Assembly: GCA_034190875.2 (NCBI GenBank)
Contig: CM067345.1
Span: 21,356,459-21,420,458, forward strand
Source of the DNA: Urechis unicinctus
Lineage: Eukaryota > Annelida > Polychaeta > Xenopneusta > Urechidae
DNA length: 64,000 bases
Direction: 5' to 3'
In this document: piece after piece, positions 42,507 to 57,811 of the stretch
Numbering within the stretch: the stretch's first letter is position 1
Layout: each line of letters starts with the position of its first letter
Made by a program: the position numbers and the translations under genes
The notes under the pieces: model-generated
What the model saw: the letters and a program-made list of their open reading frames with translations, nothing else
What the model was told of the DNA's origin: nothing
Databases searched by the model: none

Positions 42507-42714
42507 CCAAGTATAGCACCATACCGGGCGGGCTTTTTACTTTTATGTGCATTGTGCCTCGAGTAAACAGAAAGCTGTCAATAACTATACATGCATGCTG
42601 AATCCATATGATTTCATACGATGATTTACGCTGAAATTACAATCCGCAAGCTAAACTGTGATTGATATATTATATGTAGAAGCGATATTAAGCCTATCAT
42701 GCAACGATTTCTGT

Positions 42715-43503
<789 letters not shown>

Positions 43504-43558
<55 letters not shown>

Positions 43559-43569
43559 GTGTGTGTGTT
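43504..43569. repeat. (TA)n with short (TG)n after LINE tail, copy 2
   Basis: TA dinucleotides with one CATA interruption, then (TG)n, directly after the (TAA)n tail. Confidence 0.94.
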
Positions 43570-46500
43570 CTCTTAATGAGGTCACAGAATGTGCACTAGA
43601 GGGTCGAAGCTAGGGAAAAAAACCGAGATTCGCATATTTATCGGGGATCAATTCGATGAAACGGCAGCTGAGTCGGGATGAATGCTTTGATAATGCAGCC
43701 GTCAACATTGTGATAGCCTGCCGACAATATAATTATGTCTAACGAGGTGTATAGTAGCAATGTATTTTATCACAAAGATTTAAGTAGATCTCGATCCGCA
43801 ACAAGTGCTAATACGGATAATGGCAGCCATGAATATACTAATGAAATCACGCTATTCCTAATGGAACAGTTTTTTGTTTATTTGACTTTCAATCTCTGCG
43901 TTCTAGTAAAATAAAACCGACCAACTATATAACCGTAATACTGTGACATTTGCCGTGAAAGGTGAACGTGAACTTGGTGACCTGCGCAACCTTTTCATTT
44001 GGTGAGCGTCCATACCCACAAGCAGCGAACATTATTTATAGACGGTTTCACACAAGCAGTGATGGGGGATTCCTGGCGTGGAATGCTCGTAGGTAATTTG
44101 ATGCTCGTTGCAAAAAAAATTGTGTCAGGAGCACAACACGCGATATAACTGTTATATGCACCAAAACATTATACGACCAGAACAAAAGGATGTACGATAA
44201 GATATAGAGCTAGAAAGCACAATGTTTTCAAATTGCTCATCGATTGTATACGCAACTCTATCGTCTCCTACGAACTAAATTGTTGCGTATGATCATCAGT
44301 TGCAATTGATAACTGATAGGTAGTTGTACTTTTTCAAAAACATAGTTTTTCTAGATTAATTTCATGCAGATATATACAGGCCTGGTGGAGAAGGCTTGTG
44401 GTTTTATATCATGAATAAGCGCCGTTCCTTAATTTTTCTAGTGAATGGCAGAATCGACTTTGGCACATATCTAATGATGGTATGTTATTTGCCAACACGC
44501 AATTGACCAGTAAGGCAGAGAGAAGGTAAGCATACAAAACAACCACAGATATGTCTGCTACTTAAATGAGGTCAGAGCTATGGGGATTGCCGTAAGAAAC
44601 CTCCGAGAGCGGTTATCTTTATGATTAACGCATCGTTATACCAACACCCTGCGCTTCACAGACCAAATTTAAGATCTACCAACATCATGCATTACATTTT
44701 GAGGCAATTAATCTGTAATTTGTACTAGCTAATTAGGTAGCAGTTTTAAGGTCATTGCTGTGGTTCTGGAAAAAACACACATGCAAGCAAAATAGTGGTC
44801 ATCTGTGAACAGAAATGTTGCCAAGGGGCATGAATATCTACCAAGTTCCTACGACGCAGACTCTGTAGCAGCATGCCAGAAGGGAAACCATAAAACTGTT
44901 CTGATCATTGTCGCTGCATCAGCTTAAATATTGCACCATTATCAAAACCATCGAGCGAAGAATTAGTAGAGCTGTTCACATTTTGCTTTAAGACAGAGTA
45001 GCGAGATATTCCTACATGTCATTTTGATCATTGTTGTTATTGTATTTATCTGAGATATCACATGTATATTGGATTTCAGCCATACGACAAGAGCTATGAA
45101 CAAGAACAATGAAAATTACAAATCTTCCTAGAGAATGTCCCGGTTCATTTACAGTGATGTTGCTCGGCAAATATTGCCGACATCCACGTTGACAGTACTT
45201 AATGCGTTCATAATATAATGATCAGACAAATAAATCTACGATATCATTTGTTCAATGTTCACTTGAAATAGTGTCTGCAAATAGTATCTGCATTCAGTTG
45301 ATTTAAATGCTAGGACGTCACAAAATAATCAACCGAGAGTTCTCTATTAAAAAAGTGATAAACGTAGACGTTTTATGTAAACATGTTATGTGAACATTTA
45401 ATCTAAATATGTTATGCTATACTTGTGCATAAACCCTATTTACTGATCGTGCTGGTCAAGCGAGCAGTCATTGGTCATCGCCACTAACCACACAAGCCCT
45501 GTAGGCAACTGAACGCATACCCAGCGAGTTGATTCTCGTTAATCATACATAAAACATAAGGTCGTTTTTGTATGAAATTTCAGCTCAAGGGCGTTCAATA
45601 ACTAAGGCACATATTGCCAGCATCTTAACTAGGTTTCTTTGCAAGCCCTGATATAGATTAGTACAGTAACTCAATATGGTTGTACACGCTCATAAGTATG
45701 TGCAATTGAGATTACAAGAAATAAGGTCTTGACTAGGCACCGTGGTATACGAAAGGACAAGGACACTGCTTTAGTGTTGTGTATAAATGTAGGACAGAGT
45801 TGAAAGCGTTGCTACATAACGTCTGCACAAGATACATAGATGCTTGTAGACATTTTGCGGAGTGTTCTATACCAAGGTGAATAAAGTGATGTTTCTTACT
45901 TTAACCGAGGAGTTGGGTACTTCTAATGAGGCAATCTAAAAATATTTATTGAGTCTTAATATATTCAAATGTGTTTACGAGCAATATATTAGCGTGGAAT
46001 CTGTGATTATCCCAGGGCTCCGGCGGGACGTTTCCAAACATTTTATATATCCCTCTACCTCTCTGACACACCATCTTCCTGGAGGAAATCAAGAGGTTTT
46101 TAGCAGATTGCTCGTAGTCTAGCAATCACCCCAACATAGTTTGCTGTGATTGCAAAACCATCGCTCTTTCAGTTCTGAAATATTCCTACGCTTCCATGAC
46201 TAGATAGCGACTTGTACCGAAAACAACATCTAATGTACGTGTATTTACAACACACTGACACGCACATGATTGGCCCACACTTTCTTAAAATATTCATCAT
46301 TATAAAGCATCTAGCATTGTCTAGGTTCGAAGCCTATTTCAATGAAAACACAAATCAATAACAGCTGAACGTCAACGAGAACATATAAGACCAATCAATT
46401 AACCGTAAATACAAACAATGAAACATATAGCAAGCTGTTAAGCGGGGCTAAACCGAAAAAACGAGCGGTTATTAAGTAATATATAATCTGGGGGTTCTGG

Positions 46501-46594
46501 CGCAGCTGGCGACGGTTCTGGACATACCCAATCCAGCCCACCAGCGCCCAACCATTCTTCCCAACCCTCCGGTTTGTATTGCCAAGGTATTACC

Positions 46595-46685
46595 TAGTAT
46601 TGTTGTAGTAGTGTTATAGTATTGTTGGAGTATTGTTGTAGCATTGTTGTAGTATTGTTGTAGTATTGTTGTAGTATTGTTGTAG
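46595..46685. repeat. 11-bp minisatellite (AGTATTGTTGT)n, copy 2
   Basis: Equivalent of 42,411-42,506 with the same internal variants. Duplication of the 4.23-kb unit is therefore younger than the minisatellite's divergence. Confidence 0.9.
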
Positions 46686-46902
46686 CCAAGTATAGCACCA
46701 TACCGGGCGGGCTTTTTACTTTTATGTGCATTGTGCCTCGAGTAAACAGAAAGCTGTCAATAACTATACATGCATGCTGAATCCATATGATTTCATACGA
46801 TGATTTACGCTGAAATTACAATCCGCAAGCTAAACTGTGATTGATATGTAGGCATTATATGTAGAAGCGATATTAAGCCTATCATGCAACGATTTCTGTG
46901 GT

Positions 46903-47784
<882 letters not shown>

Positions 47785-48827
47785 GTGTGTGTGTTCTCTT
47801 AATGAGGTCACAGAATGTGCACTAGAGGGTCGAAGCTAGGGAAAAAAACCGAGATTCGCATATTTATCGGGGATCAATTCGATGAAACGGCAGCTGAGTC
47901 GGGATGAATGCTTTGATAATGCAGCCGTCAACATTGTGATAGCCTGCTGACAATATAATAATGTCTAACGAGGTGTATAGTAGCAATGTTTTTATCACAA
48001 AGATTTAAGTAGATCTCGATCCGCAACAAGTGCTAATACGGATAATGGCAGCCATGAATATACTAATGAAATCACGCTATTCCTAATGGAACAGTTTTTG
48101 TTGTTTATTTGACCTCGGTGACTTTCAATAACTGCGTTCTAGTAAAATAGAAACGCCCAACTATATAACTGTATAACTGTGACATTTTCCATGAAAGGTG
48201 AACGTGAACTTAGTGACCTGTGCAACCTTTTCATTTGGTGAGCGTCCATACCCACAAAGAGCGAACATGATTTATAGACGTTTTCACACAAGCAGTAATG
48301 GGGGATTCCTGGCGTGGAATGCTCGTAGGTAATTTGATGCTCGTTGCAAAAAAATTGTGTCAGGAGCACGACACGCGATATAACTGATATATGCTCCATA
48401 ATATTATACGACCAGAACAAAAGGATGTACGATAAGATATAGAGTTAGAAAGCACAATGTTTTCAAATTGCTCATCGATTGTAAACGCAACTCTATCGTC
48501 TCCTACAAACTAAATTGTTGCGTATGATCATCAGTTGCAATTGATAACTGATAGGTAGTTGTACTTTCAAAAACATAGTTTTTATAGATTAATTTCATGC
48601 AGATATATACAGGCCTGGTGCAGAAAGCTTGTGGTTTTATATCATGAATAAGCGCCGTTCCTTAATTTTTCTAGTGAATGGCAGAATCGACTTTGGCACA
48701 TATCTAATGATGGTATGTTATTTGCCAACACGCAATTGACCAGTAAGGCAGAGAGAAGGTAAGCATACAAGACAACCACAGATATGTCTGCTACTTAAAT
48801 GAGGTCAGAGCTATGGGGATTGCCGTA

Positions 48828-51800
48828 TTGTGTGGCTAACAACATAGAATTAGAACTCTTACAAGACATTTCTATTCTGACTTATTGTAATTTGCTATAC
48901 AAACTCCATTTCGTTACAGAAATGGAGCAATGTGACAATGATTAGTCGATACTGATACGGCCGATAATGGTTTCTTTCCCAAACAGATTTCCTCGACTGC
49001 AATAAAATGGAGCAAATTCATAAGATAAAACAGTCGCATGAATAATATCCGGCGTAACTGAACCAATAAGTTTTCTTTCTGTCCCTGTAATGGCTAATAT
49101 CCGATCGGTAACCAGGGAAATGACATTTAGAGACCGCGGATGAGGACGGGTTTTCTACTCCTGTCCAGTACACTGTCGATATTCTTATCATTTTGTGATA
49201 AATGCAGCAGATAATGTTCCTTGCTATGTTTACCGGCCACGTACTGTGCGTGGTGCGTATTTACACTTCAATAACTCTGTCTGATCTTTATGGGACTGCA
49301 CCATATCGCACAGTATGTTTTCTTTCGTAATTGAATCGGTATTATTTCTTCATTACAAAGATGTAAGTACCCTACATATATAAGTGTAGTGGATTATTAT
49401 GTATAGAGAGTGAAGGTTTCCAGGCGATGTGAATGAGGAGGTGGTGTTGGCCTGCACAAATACAATAACTTTATTCATTGTTCTGTTTCAATTTCTTTCT
49501 GACTATAGACAACATACAAAAACACTCATACAGCCATTTATTATAGTCATTCGCTAAAAGTATTTATTATTGGGCAGGACAACGTCAGAGGAATAACAAT
49601 TGATAATGACACGAATAACTAACACAAGATGGCACACAAACGTTTGCAACTCGGGTACGGCAGTTTATGCTCCCTTCCAAGATATTCATCATTTGTCACC
49701 GAAGAGCTCGATTACTGAATTCAATGCACATGACATTGAATTGTGATCATAATGTATACGCGGCGCCGTTCTTGTTGAACATTGGAGTGATATAAGATAT
49801 ACAGTGATTATCTATGCGAAAAAGGCGAGGGATCAACATAGATTCACTGATGAATTCGACGCATTAATAGCAATGATCTGAGAGAATCTGGCTCTGCCTC
49901 TACTCTTGTTTGACCGATTTTAAATAGGTTTTCAGAATTTAATTTTAATTGATAGAGGATAGTTGGACGTGACTACAGTAAAAATATATTGGCACGTATA
50001 TGTTCAGACGATAAACGATTCATTAATGACATTCGCAAATATGATGCCAATTCGTCAAGTTGCATTCATACTCTTGTTGACCGCAACATGCATGGCACCG
50101 TTGGACCATTTGACCTCAGCCAATGCGAGAAGAAGGTACAAGCTGATTTGCGCATAATAAATCCATTATCACAACCCTCACCCTCAATCAGATTTAACAA
50201 ACATACGTCTGCAAAGGGAAAATAAATGCTAATATCTGGAATCGTGTGTTGTATTGATATTGCAAAATCGAAGCAGTGGTGAATTCTGTGGTAGTGGTAC
50301 CACTTGATGAATGTCATTATTGTTCTCTCGTAAAGTTGTTTATGCAGTGCCTAATCTTACATTGAAGCTTCAGACAGAACTAATTTATACTTCGAGTATA
50401 GGAATAAATTATACTAGAGAAATTAATTGACTTAAGGAGACCGCAATATTGTGAAACTACCACAAATTGTCCTTTAAAATCTGATTTTATTTACGCCTTA
50501 GTTAGACCATGAATGAGTAAATAAATAGATTATTACTCATTCACTGATTGAAAGCATTACGCCAATTGTCTCTATTGTAATTATTATGGCAGAAGAGAAA
50601 AGAAGTCTACTAGGAACAATTAATAAAACGCTCTATGCATGAAGCTACAAACCAATCATAATCTCTAATCTAATCGGTGAAAGCTGATCAAGAGAAAATA
50701 GAGAAAACGTTGTACTGATAAGTTTCCTGCACCCGTGACTCACACATTCTCTCACAGCCATTTCTGAAAATTCGAAGTAGTGTCCTATTTGGCCACTGGA
50801 ACTCATTGACCCTTCCTAGCGGAATTAGCCTGGGTCTACATGTCGAACCTTTTAAATAATGCTTTCACATATTGAAACACGTGCTGCATTTTATGCATCC
50901 TGTTTCTGAATGCCCTTATCCATAACGGCTTTTTGTTATGACGGACGAGGCGGTTGATATATCTAGGGTATATGAATGTAGATGCATTGAATCACATATT
51001 TAGTATTTAAAGAATAGTCACTCAATGTGGTGGTTTATACTATGGATCAAGTTACAAATTTCTGCTATTTGTCATACAGGTACGTTGCGTCCATTGCTAA
51101 CTGCAAATGATACTGCCATAGGCAATATTGAGTCAAAGGCCTCGTGTTGCTTTGTGACAAGGCTACAAAGCACGTCATTCCATTAGCAGGTTTCTGTTTT
51201 GCCCAGATTATACTAAGCGATATGTGAAAGAAAAAGGTCACGGTTGTTAGCTTTATGCATATATTTAAAGCAGAGTTGAAAACGCTGTAAGATACCGTCT
51301 GCAGTACATTATATTTAAATAAGTGCAGAAATTGTGCCTATACGGGGGCATCATCCAGCTTATTCTTATACTTATACATCCAGAGATAAGGTTCATCTCA
51401 CGCAAATCGCAATTCACCTAACAATCAATATCGTATATTCCCATCTTAAAGGCTTGTTCCTGAACACATTCGTTTTCTTATATGACTTACACTTGCAGTT
51501 CAAGTTTCATATGACACAATTAAGCGGCCGTCTACGTTTCGTGCAACAACATAACAACTGGTTTATGCCTCTTTTTGGCTGGACGATTCAGGGCATCCTT
51601 TAAGATTAACAACACGGAAAATACATGCAGTTATGTGTCCAGATCGTTTACTTGATTTCATGCACGACAGAATATGTTGGCAAGTCACTCGCAGACACCA
51701 ATGAGCAAATAATACAATGTTCAGGATTTGGAAAGCATTGTTATCCTCAACAACAAAAATTACTTTCAAAATAATTTTATCTCTTAATGGCTGGTATGAT

Positions 51801-52194
51801 AACTAACAAAATGCGTGACATTGCGCCCACAGACCGGCAGGAAGAAAAACATTATCAACATGGGAAGAAATTATGTCTTACAAGATTTATATTGTCAACG
51901 ATGCTTAAATAAAATTTCACGAAGGGCGGGAACGATAAGGGAAGTATATAAATAGAATTGATAGCGAGGGTGTCCCACCTTTGAGATTGTCGCTGATTAA
52001 TGGATTATGTGTACTATGCATATATGTGGCTTGTCGCACCTACCGACGACGTGGTCCGCGCAATACTGTCCGCGCATCCAAGCAATTTCTTCATGCGGAT
52101 TCCTACTTCAGCCATGCAGCTTTCTTGGTAGTGGCGATAGCAATGCTTCATTTTGCTGTTGTTATCGCTAATATATAAGTTCAGTTATTGGCCA
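48828..52194. other. Unannotated stretch right of the tandem array
   Basis: No gene is firmly supported. At 49,956-50,224 the plus strand is open for about 88 codons with exon-like composition (ICSDDKRFINDIRKYD, then VGPFDLSQCEKKVQAD). It starts just after a TAG with no ATG, so it would have to be an internal or last exon of an unknown gene. No other domain, RNA or element was seen. Confidence 0.35.
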
Positions 52195-53420
52195 TTATCA
52201 AGACGCAATTCCAATCGTTCAGATTATTTGCCTACTTTCTATGAATCAGTCCTTATATTAGTACATGCGGCAAGAGTTGGCTGTTATGCATAGATGGTTA
52301 TGAATCGTTGATTCAGCATGCACGCATCAAGTGAATGTAGTCGACTTGGGTGGATTATTTTCTCGTACCTTTGACAGCTACGTTTGTCCAATATCCCCCG
52401 AACATTGTTTATGTTAGACAAAGGACGAAGGTTAATCCGTACTAGTCCATTGAAAAGAATCAGTAGCTGGATATCAATATTACTCATTGGAAAATTGACT
52501 GTCGAAGAAGAAGGTGACCAGCGAAAGTAAGATAAATCAAAAAGCACCGCGATCAGTGATTAGTCAATCAGATAAGCACTTATGGGACTACGAAGCGCTA
52601 TTTCGTTATATAAAGAATTCGAATATTCTGTCGCAATAAGCACAATTTAGTGTACTGCTAATTATGAACAGCTTATATCTCTTACTTAACAAGTGATGTA
52701 GAAAAGTTAACTAAGATGTGCACCTAACTCTTATCCCTATCACAAGGCACACAGCGCTGATGAAGTTCTAATAAACTGCACTATTCCAACTGGCTGAGTT
52801 CATGAAAATTATCAGGTTGCTTCGGCAGGTGGAGATGATACTGCTTACGCAATCATATTGATTCTGTGAAGGATAAATAAGGCCATTATGCATTAGTTAC
52901 AGTGGAAATAGAAGTTCGGGTGATGAAGACAATACCGCTGGTGTTAATGGTGATGAAAGCAGCAATAACCAATGTCATTGTTTCTATGCACGCTCCTATG
53001 CGCATTGCCATACTCATAACGGTGTCGCAATTTTATCCTACAGAATGTGCCATGTGGATAATATGGATACGTTAGTTATTTGTAAACACCACCCGATAAT
53101 CATTCCGATCATTTGACGCCGACCCACGACACATCCGGACAAATGGCTCCTGGTTCTGGGAAACAGGTAGCATTTGCGTGCAAAGAGCTGTGTGTATCCC
53201 TTAGATTGCTTTAAGCTTCGCTGTTTTGCTCTCGTATTTCCTAATCGTCGCGTAGGCGGGCAAAAGTGATAAGATCAAAGACTTTTCCGGGTTGCGCACC
53301 TCTTGCAATACGATCGCCACTAAAAATATAAAGTAATTTTGTCGGCTATTACTTTGAACTCACATATTTATATTTTGTTTGCTTTGTCCTTCTTAGTAGT
53401 TTGCGTTCTGTGTTGCTATC
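52195..53420 (+). repeat. Interspersed repeat R4, copy 1
   Basis: Several blocks match 56,536-57,010 in the same order and orientation: AAGACGCAATT followed by CGTTCAGAT, TTTA-TGTACTGCTA, GATAAGATC-AAGAC, ATCGCCACT, and GGCTAT followed by CTTTGA-CTCAC-TATTTA. The intervening spacing is longer here. It is an old, indel-rich repeat of unknown class. Confidence 0.6.
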
Positions 53421-56400
53421 GGGGTGTCACATTAAATCATCGTACACATTCCCCCATGGTTCTTAAAAATGTATTAACATAAACAACATTTTGTGAACAT
53501 TGGCGGTCTACGGTCATTAAATTATACAGATGTGGAATTAACTCCTGTGAAAAGCTATGCCACACATCGCAGGATCCATCAATTCATTATGCCTCTCCCT
53601 CCGTTGTACCGAACAATTATGCAATATGCAAAAGCCGATACAGCACATATCTCAAACCGTTGTCTAAAAGGAATACACTCGGTACGTGTATATTTAGGGC
53701 CACAAAACAAAAGCGCATCAGGCCTTATTTGATAGCAGTTTATATAACTGTTCTAATTGAAGCCTGAATCGCCACATAGCATGATTGAGTTCATTCTGTG
53801 TAATATAATCAAGAACCCGTAATTACTCATTCAGCCTTCGCCATCACCATATTTGCATTTGACAGCCAATAATCAACATATGTATTTCGCCGCTCTGAAA
53901 GGCATATAGCAAACTGTATAGTATGATATGTGGTAGATGTTAGACAAATTGCAAACAATTCAGTTCAATGTTTGCTATTGCCGTCTTTTGCCAAGATAAG
54001 GATGGAGTTGAATATAGTAAATGTGAGGCTGATATAACTCTCAGCTGCACCTTACAGTGCATGAAATATATGAGTCTTCCCTACATTAGTGAGGACAATG
54101 ACCCTATCAAACACTAAGTGGTTGCAACTGAAAACTGCCATGTTTAAAGTCGCCTCCTAAAGCGCATGATTTAGTGATTGTATATGACGTCAAAATTAAA
54201 AGGAATGACGTTTGAGGATGATAATTTTGGTATAGGTCCACATTCGGACAGTTTTGATGCCACGTAGGTTTAGATAAAGTAGCCCCTCTAGCAATAATTG
54301 AGTAGTTTAGATACTAGTCTGCGAGAAGAAAGGAAATAAACTCAACCAGTTCTGAGCACTAGTAAGTTTAAAAAGAGGCAAATGGTAATATATTTAATGA
54401 AGTAGGTTAGAGAGCCTCCTAGTCAAAAGAGCAGTTGCTAGCACTGCTTTTTGTATGTTATTGGATCTCATCGAAGCAAATCACTGATAGTTTAAGGCTT
54501 GACTTCTGTATCGTACTGCAAACCATCACTTACTAAAGTACATTTTCTAAGTAGTAGTTATGCAACGTACATAAAGAACGAAATACAACTTTATGAGTTT
54601 GTTTCTGAGCAATGTAGACTACATTTTCAAATGCTGTATCTGACTGTGATGGAATCGGAGGGCCGATATGGAGCAGATGATCAGGAACCTGTTTGGAAAA
54701 CATCAGTGCACCATTAATACAACGTTACATTCGCGCTACTGGCAGAATTATTTGCATCCGCTACGTTAGCATACACAATAGATATATAGACATCGTTCAT
54801 CATTATTAAGATGTAACAACCAGCAATGGCACAATTAAGGCGATGTTCAACCGGTAAAAGTGATGATATCGCAAAAGACAGCAGTAATGGGTATGGATGT
54901 AATCCGTTTCGACTTAGGATTGTGGATGCAGGTACCAAATGATTTCCTAACCTTTATTGTATCTCATTGTATATTATCAATTGAATTGTGTCACCGAACC
55001 ACTTGCATGCTCATTTAGTCTCAGTGATGCTCTTACTAATATATGTCTGTCAAATCACTTGTCATTTTCTTCATTTGCAGGCCCACATTATTAGACCCCC
55101 AATAAAACATAAGTTTGTAAATTGTTAGTTTTTATGGATTCGTTAACGGTCATTTTGTCATAAATTAGGTCAGTGTTAGGTTATATTTGTATTTTGTTTC
55201 CGTTTTTGTGTTTTGTAATTCTATTGTAATTGTTTCTTAGTGTTTAGAACACTTAATCATTGAAAAGTTTCATGGAACATATATATTATCATGGCAGTAT
55301 GCGTTGACTGTCAAATTTGCCTTAGTTCGACAGATGCAATGTTTTGTAATGTTGGCCGCAACAACGATGAATATCGGGGAAGCTTAATCATGTCATTTAT
55401 CATTTGGTGTCAGTATCGATCACCAGTTCATTGATTCATTTATCTACTTGGTCCGAGTATGAAAGTATACCGTCATGGATACAAAACTTCTGCTAATACG
55501 CATCATCGTGATATTAACAGATAGAGTACACGTACCCATTGCTCGCTCTTATGTTGTATAGATATTTATTGTCTGGGTTTTTATCTGCCGCTGGTACATC
55601 AGCATTTGTAGGGGGCAAACACTGTACTGTTATTTCGACACCTATCTCAATCGTCAATTGAACTCGTGCCACGCAAACATAGTCGAAGTATTTCGACACA
55701 GTATGTAACCCTTGGTTGCTGTGCAATAGCGGCTGCCAGTAGCCCAATCAATAAACATAATTAAAATATCCAGATGGTACGGTATAATTCTTAAGTGATT
55801 TGACTAATGCGCACCAGTTCCCTGGATAAAAAGCTTTCAATAACAAATCACAAAACGGATGCTGTTTTTGCGAGCCATTCTTGAGCTATCAATGGTTTCC
55901 ATTGCCGTGATTAACGTTATTCGCGAAGACATAACTCTAGTTGCACCAATGTGATCCATTTTACGAATAAACATTTAGCTATTCTCGATCAATTTGCTTT
56001 CATCTTTGGAAAAAACCGACACATAGTCACAATACGAATATCTTTATAAACATATGCGAGAACTAAGCAAACAACGAATCTCGTCAGGTTACATTTAGGT
56101 TTTTAGCCTTGCTTATGCGGAATACAAAAACTCAGTAAGACACATAGGCGAAAACTGAAATAAACAACGATTCTCGTCCGGTACATTCAGATTTTTACCA
56201 TTACTACCGCGGAATACAAGAATAATAGCCAGCTACAGACTAACATCCGCTTGAAATTGCCAGCATCGCCTAAGCAACTTATGCAATGCTTCGTTCTGGC
56301 GAAAAACCCCATTGAATAGCACAACCGTTTAGTTACCCTGAAGGGAATTTTGATGCACAACAAAAATAGCATAATGAGTCAGGGCCATTCTATTTACGCA

Positions 56401-56535
56401 TCGTGTAATTTCCTTATAAAATTAGTAAAAAGAGATCATATATGATAGGAAATATTGGAATCCTCTCACATTCAGTATTGGCAGAAACCAGCCATGTGTA
56501 TCGCTTTTATTTATCATTTAACTTCTTCTATTCTT
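53421..56535. other. Unannotated AT-rich stretch
   Basis: No gene, RNA gene or mobile element could be supported. The open frames (up to 79 codons) lack domains and adequate start or splice context. Confidence 0.5.
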
Positions 56536-57010
56536 ATCCTTCATCAAGACGCAATTAGAGCCGTTCAGATAATCTACCTAAATGCAGACACGAATCGACA
56601 AATATATCCCATGCACTTTTATTGGAGCTTATATTAGTTGTCCCGTCTCAAGTAGATGAGGCGCTAATTTGACTGTCTTCCCTAGTATAATTCGATGTCG
56701 CAACAAAAGCGATTTAATGTACTGCTACAGCTGTGCAGTAGTGGACAGCCTCTATCGCTTACATAGCACAGGATACATACATGTGCTGGCTAAACGAATA
56801 AAACGATCACTAGTGTGAATTGTGCACCCACTTCTGCGTGAAGGCCAATAGAAAACGATAAGATCGAAGACTACCACTAAACCCGCACTGGCTTTTCAGG
56901 GCTGCACGCATCTTGTAATACCATCGCCACTCACTATATATAGCAATTTTGAGGGCTATATCTTTGATCTCACGTATTTAGACTTTGCATGCTTTCATAG
57001 TTGTTTTCGC
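56536..57010 (+). repeat. Interspersed repeat R4, copy 2
   Basis: This is the diverged and more compact partner of 52,195-53,420, in the same orientation and about 4 kb away. Confidence 0.6.
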
Positions 57011-57755
57011 CATTTTCTCTGCATTTATGATTTTTGGCCAAACAAATGTATAACTGCGGATTTGGCACATATGAAAAGTTATTCCCATTATACTATATTA
57101 GGAACTGCCACTAAGCAAAGGGGCACCTTTCGTTAACCATTTGTACTACAGCTCACATGTATCTAACATAATTCATCTACTTGATATTGGCTGATACGCC
57201 GCAAAGAGCGATTGTGTTAATACTGCGTAGCAAATAACATGACTTAAGGTCACTTAACTAATACTAGGAATTACCAGGTTTCTTGCATAAAAATATTAGC
57301 AACTTTTGCTGTGTGGATAGTTTAGTGTGTGCGTTCCTGCGCAATCTAGGACCAGTGCGCCATGTATTGCCACAAAGGTCTTTCCGGACATATACAATTT
57401 TGACCCCTGCAACTATTCGGAAGTATGATAATGAAATATTAATGTACTGGTCCATAAATTGTTTGAGGTAGATCCGAGAGTTTTTTGAAAACATTAGCTT
57501 CTTCTTAACATTTACCTTGATCTAATACATCGTTCTTTCTCAATTCCGTTTAGTTCTAAGAACATGCAATTGTTATGAATTTTAGCACTATCCACCCAAG
57601 GTGCATTTGCATCTTGTTGACACGGTATCGTTAGTCGTGGAGCTTGCTGTTGAATGATTGACATGTTGTTCTAGCGAAAAAGGTTTACCATTATACGTCA
57701 ATTTGTTTTTGCTTTGATTATTTCTCGTTTTTGTTTTGAATAATATCGGTTATAT
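57011..57755. other. Unannotated stretch
   Basis: I see no gene. It would contain the promoter if the candidate exon at 57,756 is real, but no TATA or CpG-rich patch stands out. Confidence 0.45.
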
Positions 57756-57811
57756 ATGGCGGACGACAAAGAAGTAAAGCCAAATACCAGGCCTTCACGT
57801 TTTCTGTCAAG
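57756..57811 (+). CDS. Candidate first coding exon
   Basis: An ATG with G at +4 (T at -3, so only moderate context) opens 18 codons plus two bases ending in a near-consensus donor (TCAAG then GTAAGA). The peptide MADDKEVKPNTRPSRFLSR is hydrophilic and charged, a common style of animal N-terminus. Downstream, an acceptor-like CTCGCAGCTAG at 58,131 would join in frame to 58,132-58,312 (SGHRCFEISIYHLRDTF, ending MKTYNW and a TAA). This would give a two-exon protein of about 79 residues. The product is not recognised, and the link between exons is a guess. Confidence 0.27.

Noticed and set aside
52818..52842. Resemblance to the U6 snRNA start (TTGCTTCGGCAG)
   Set aside because: The match ends after about 12 bases, and the conserved ACAGAG region and T-run terminator are missing.
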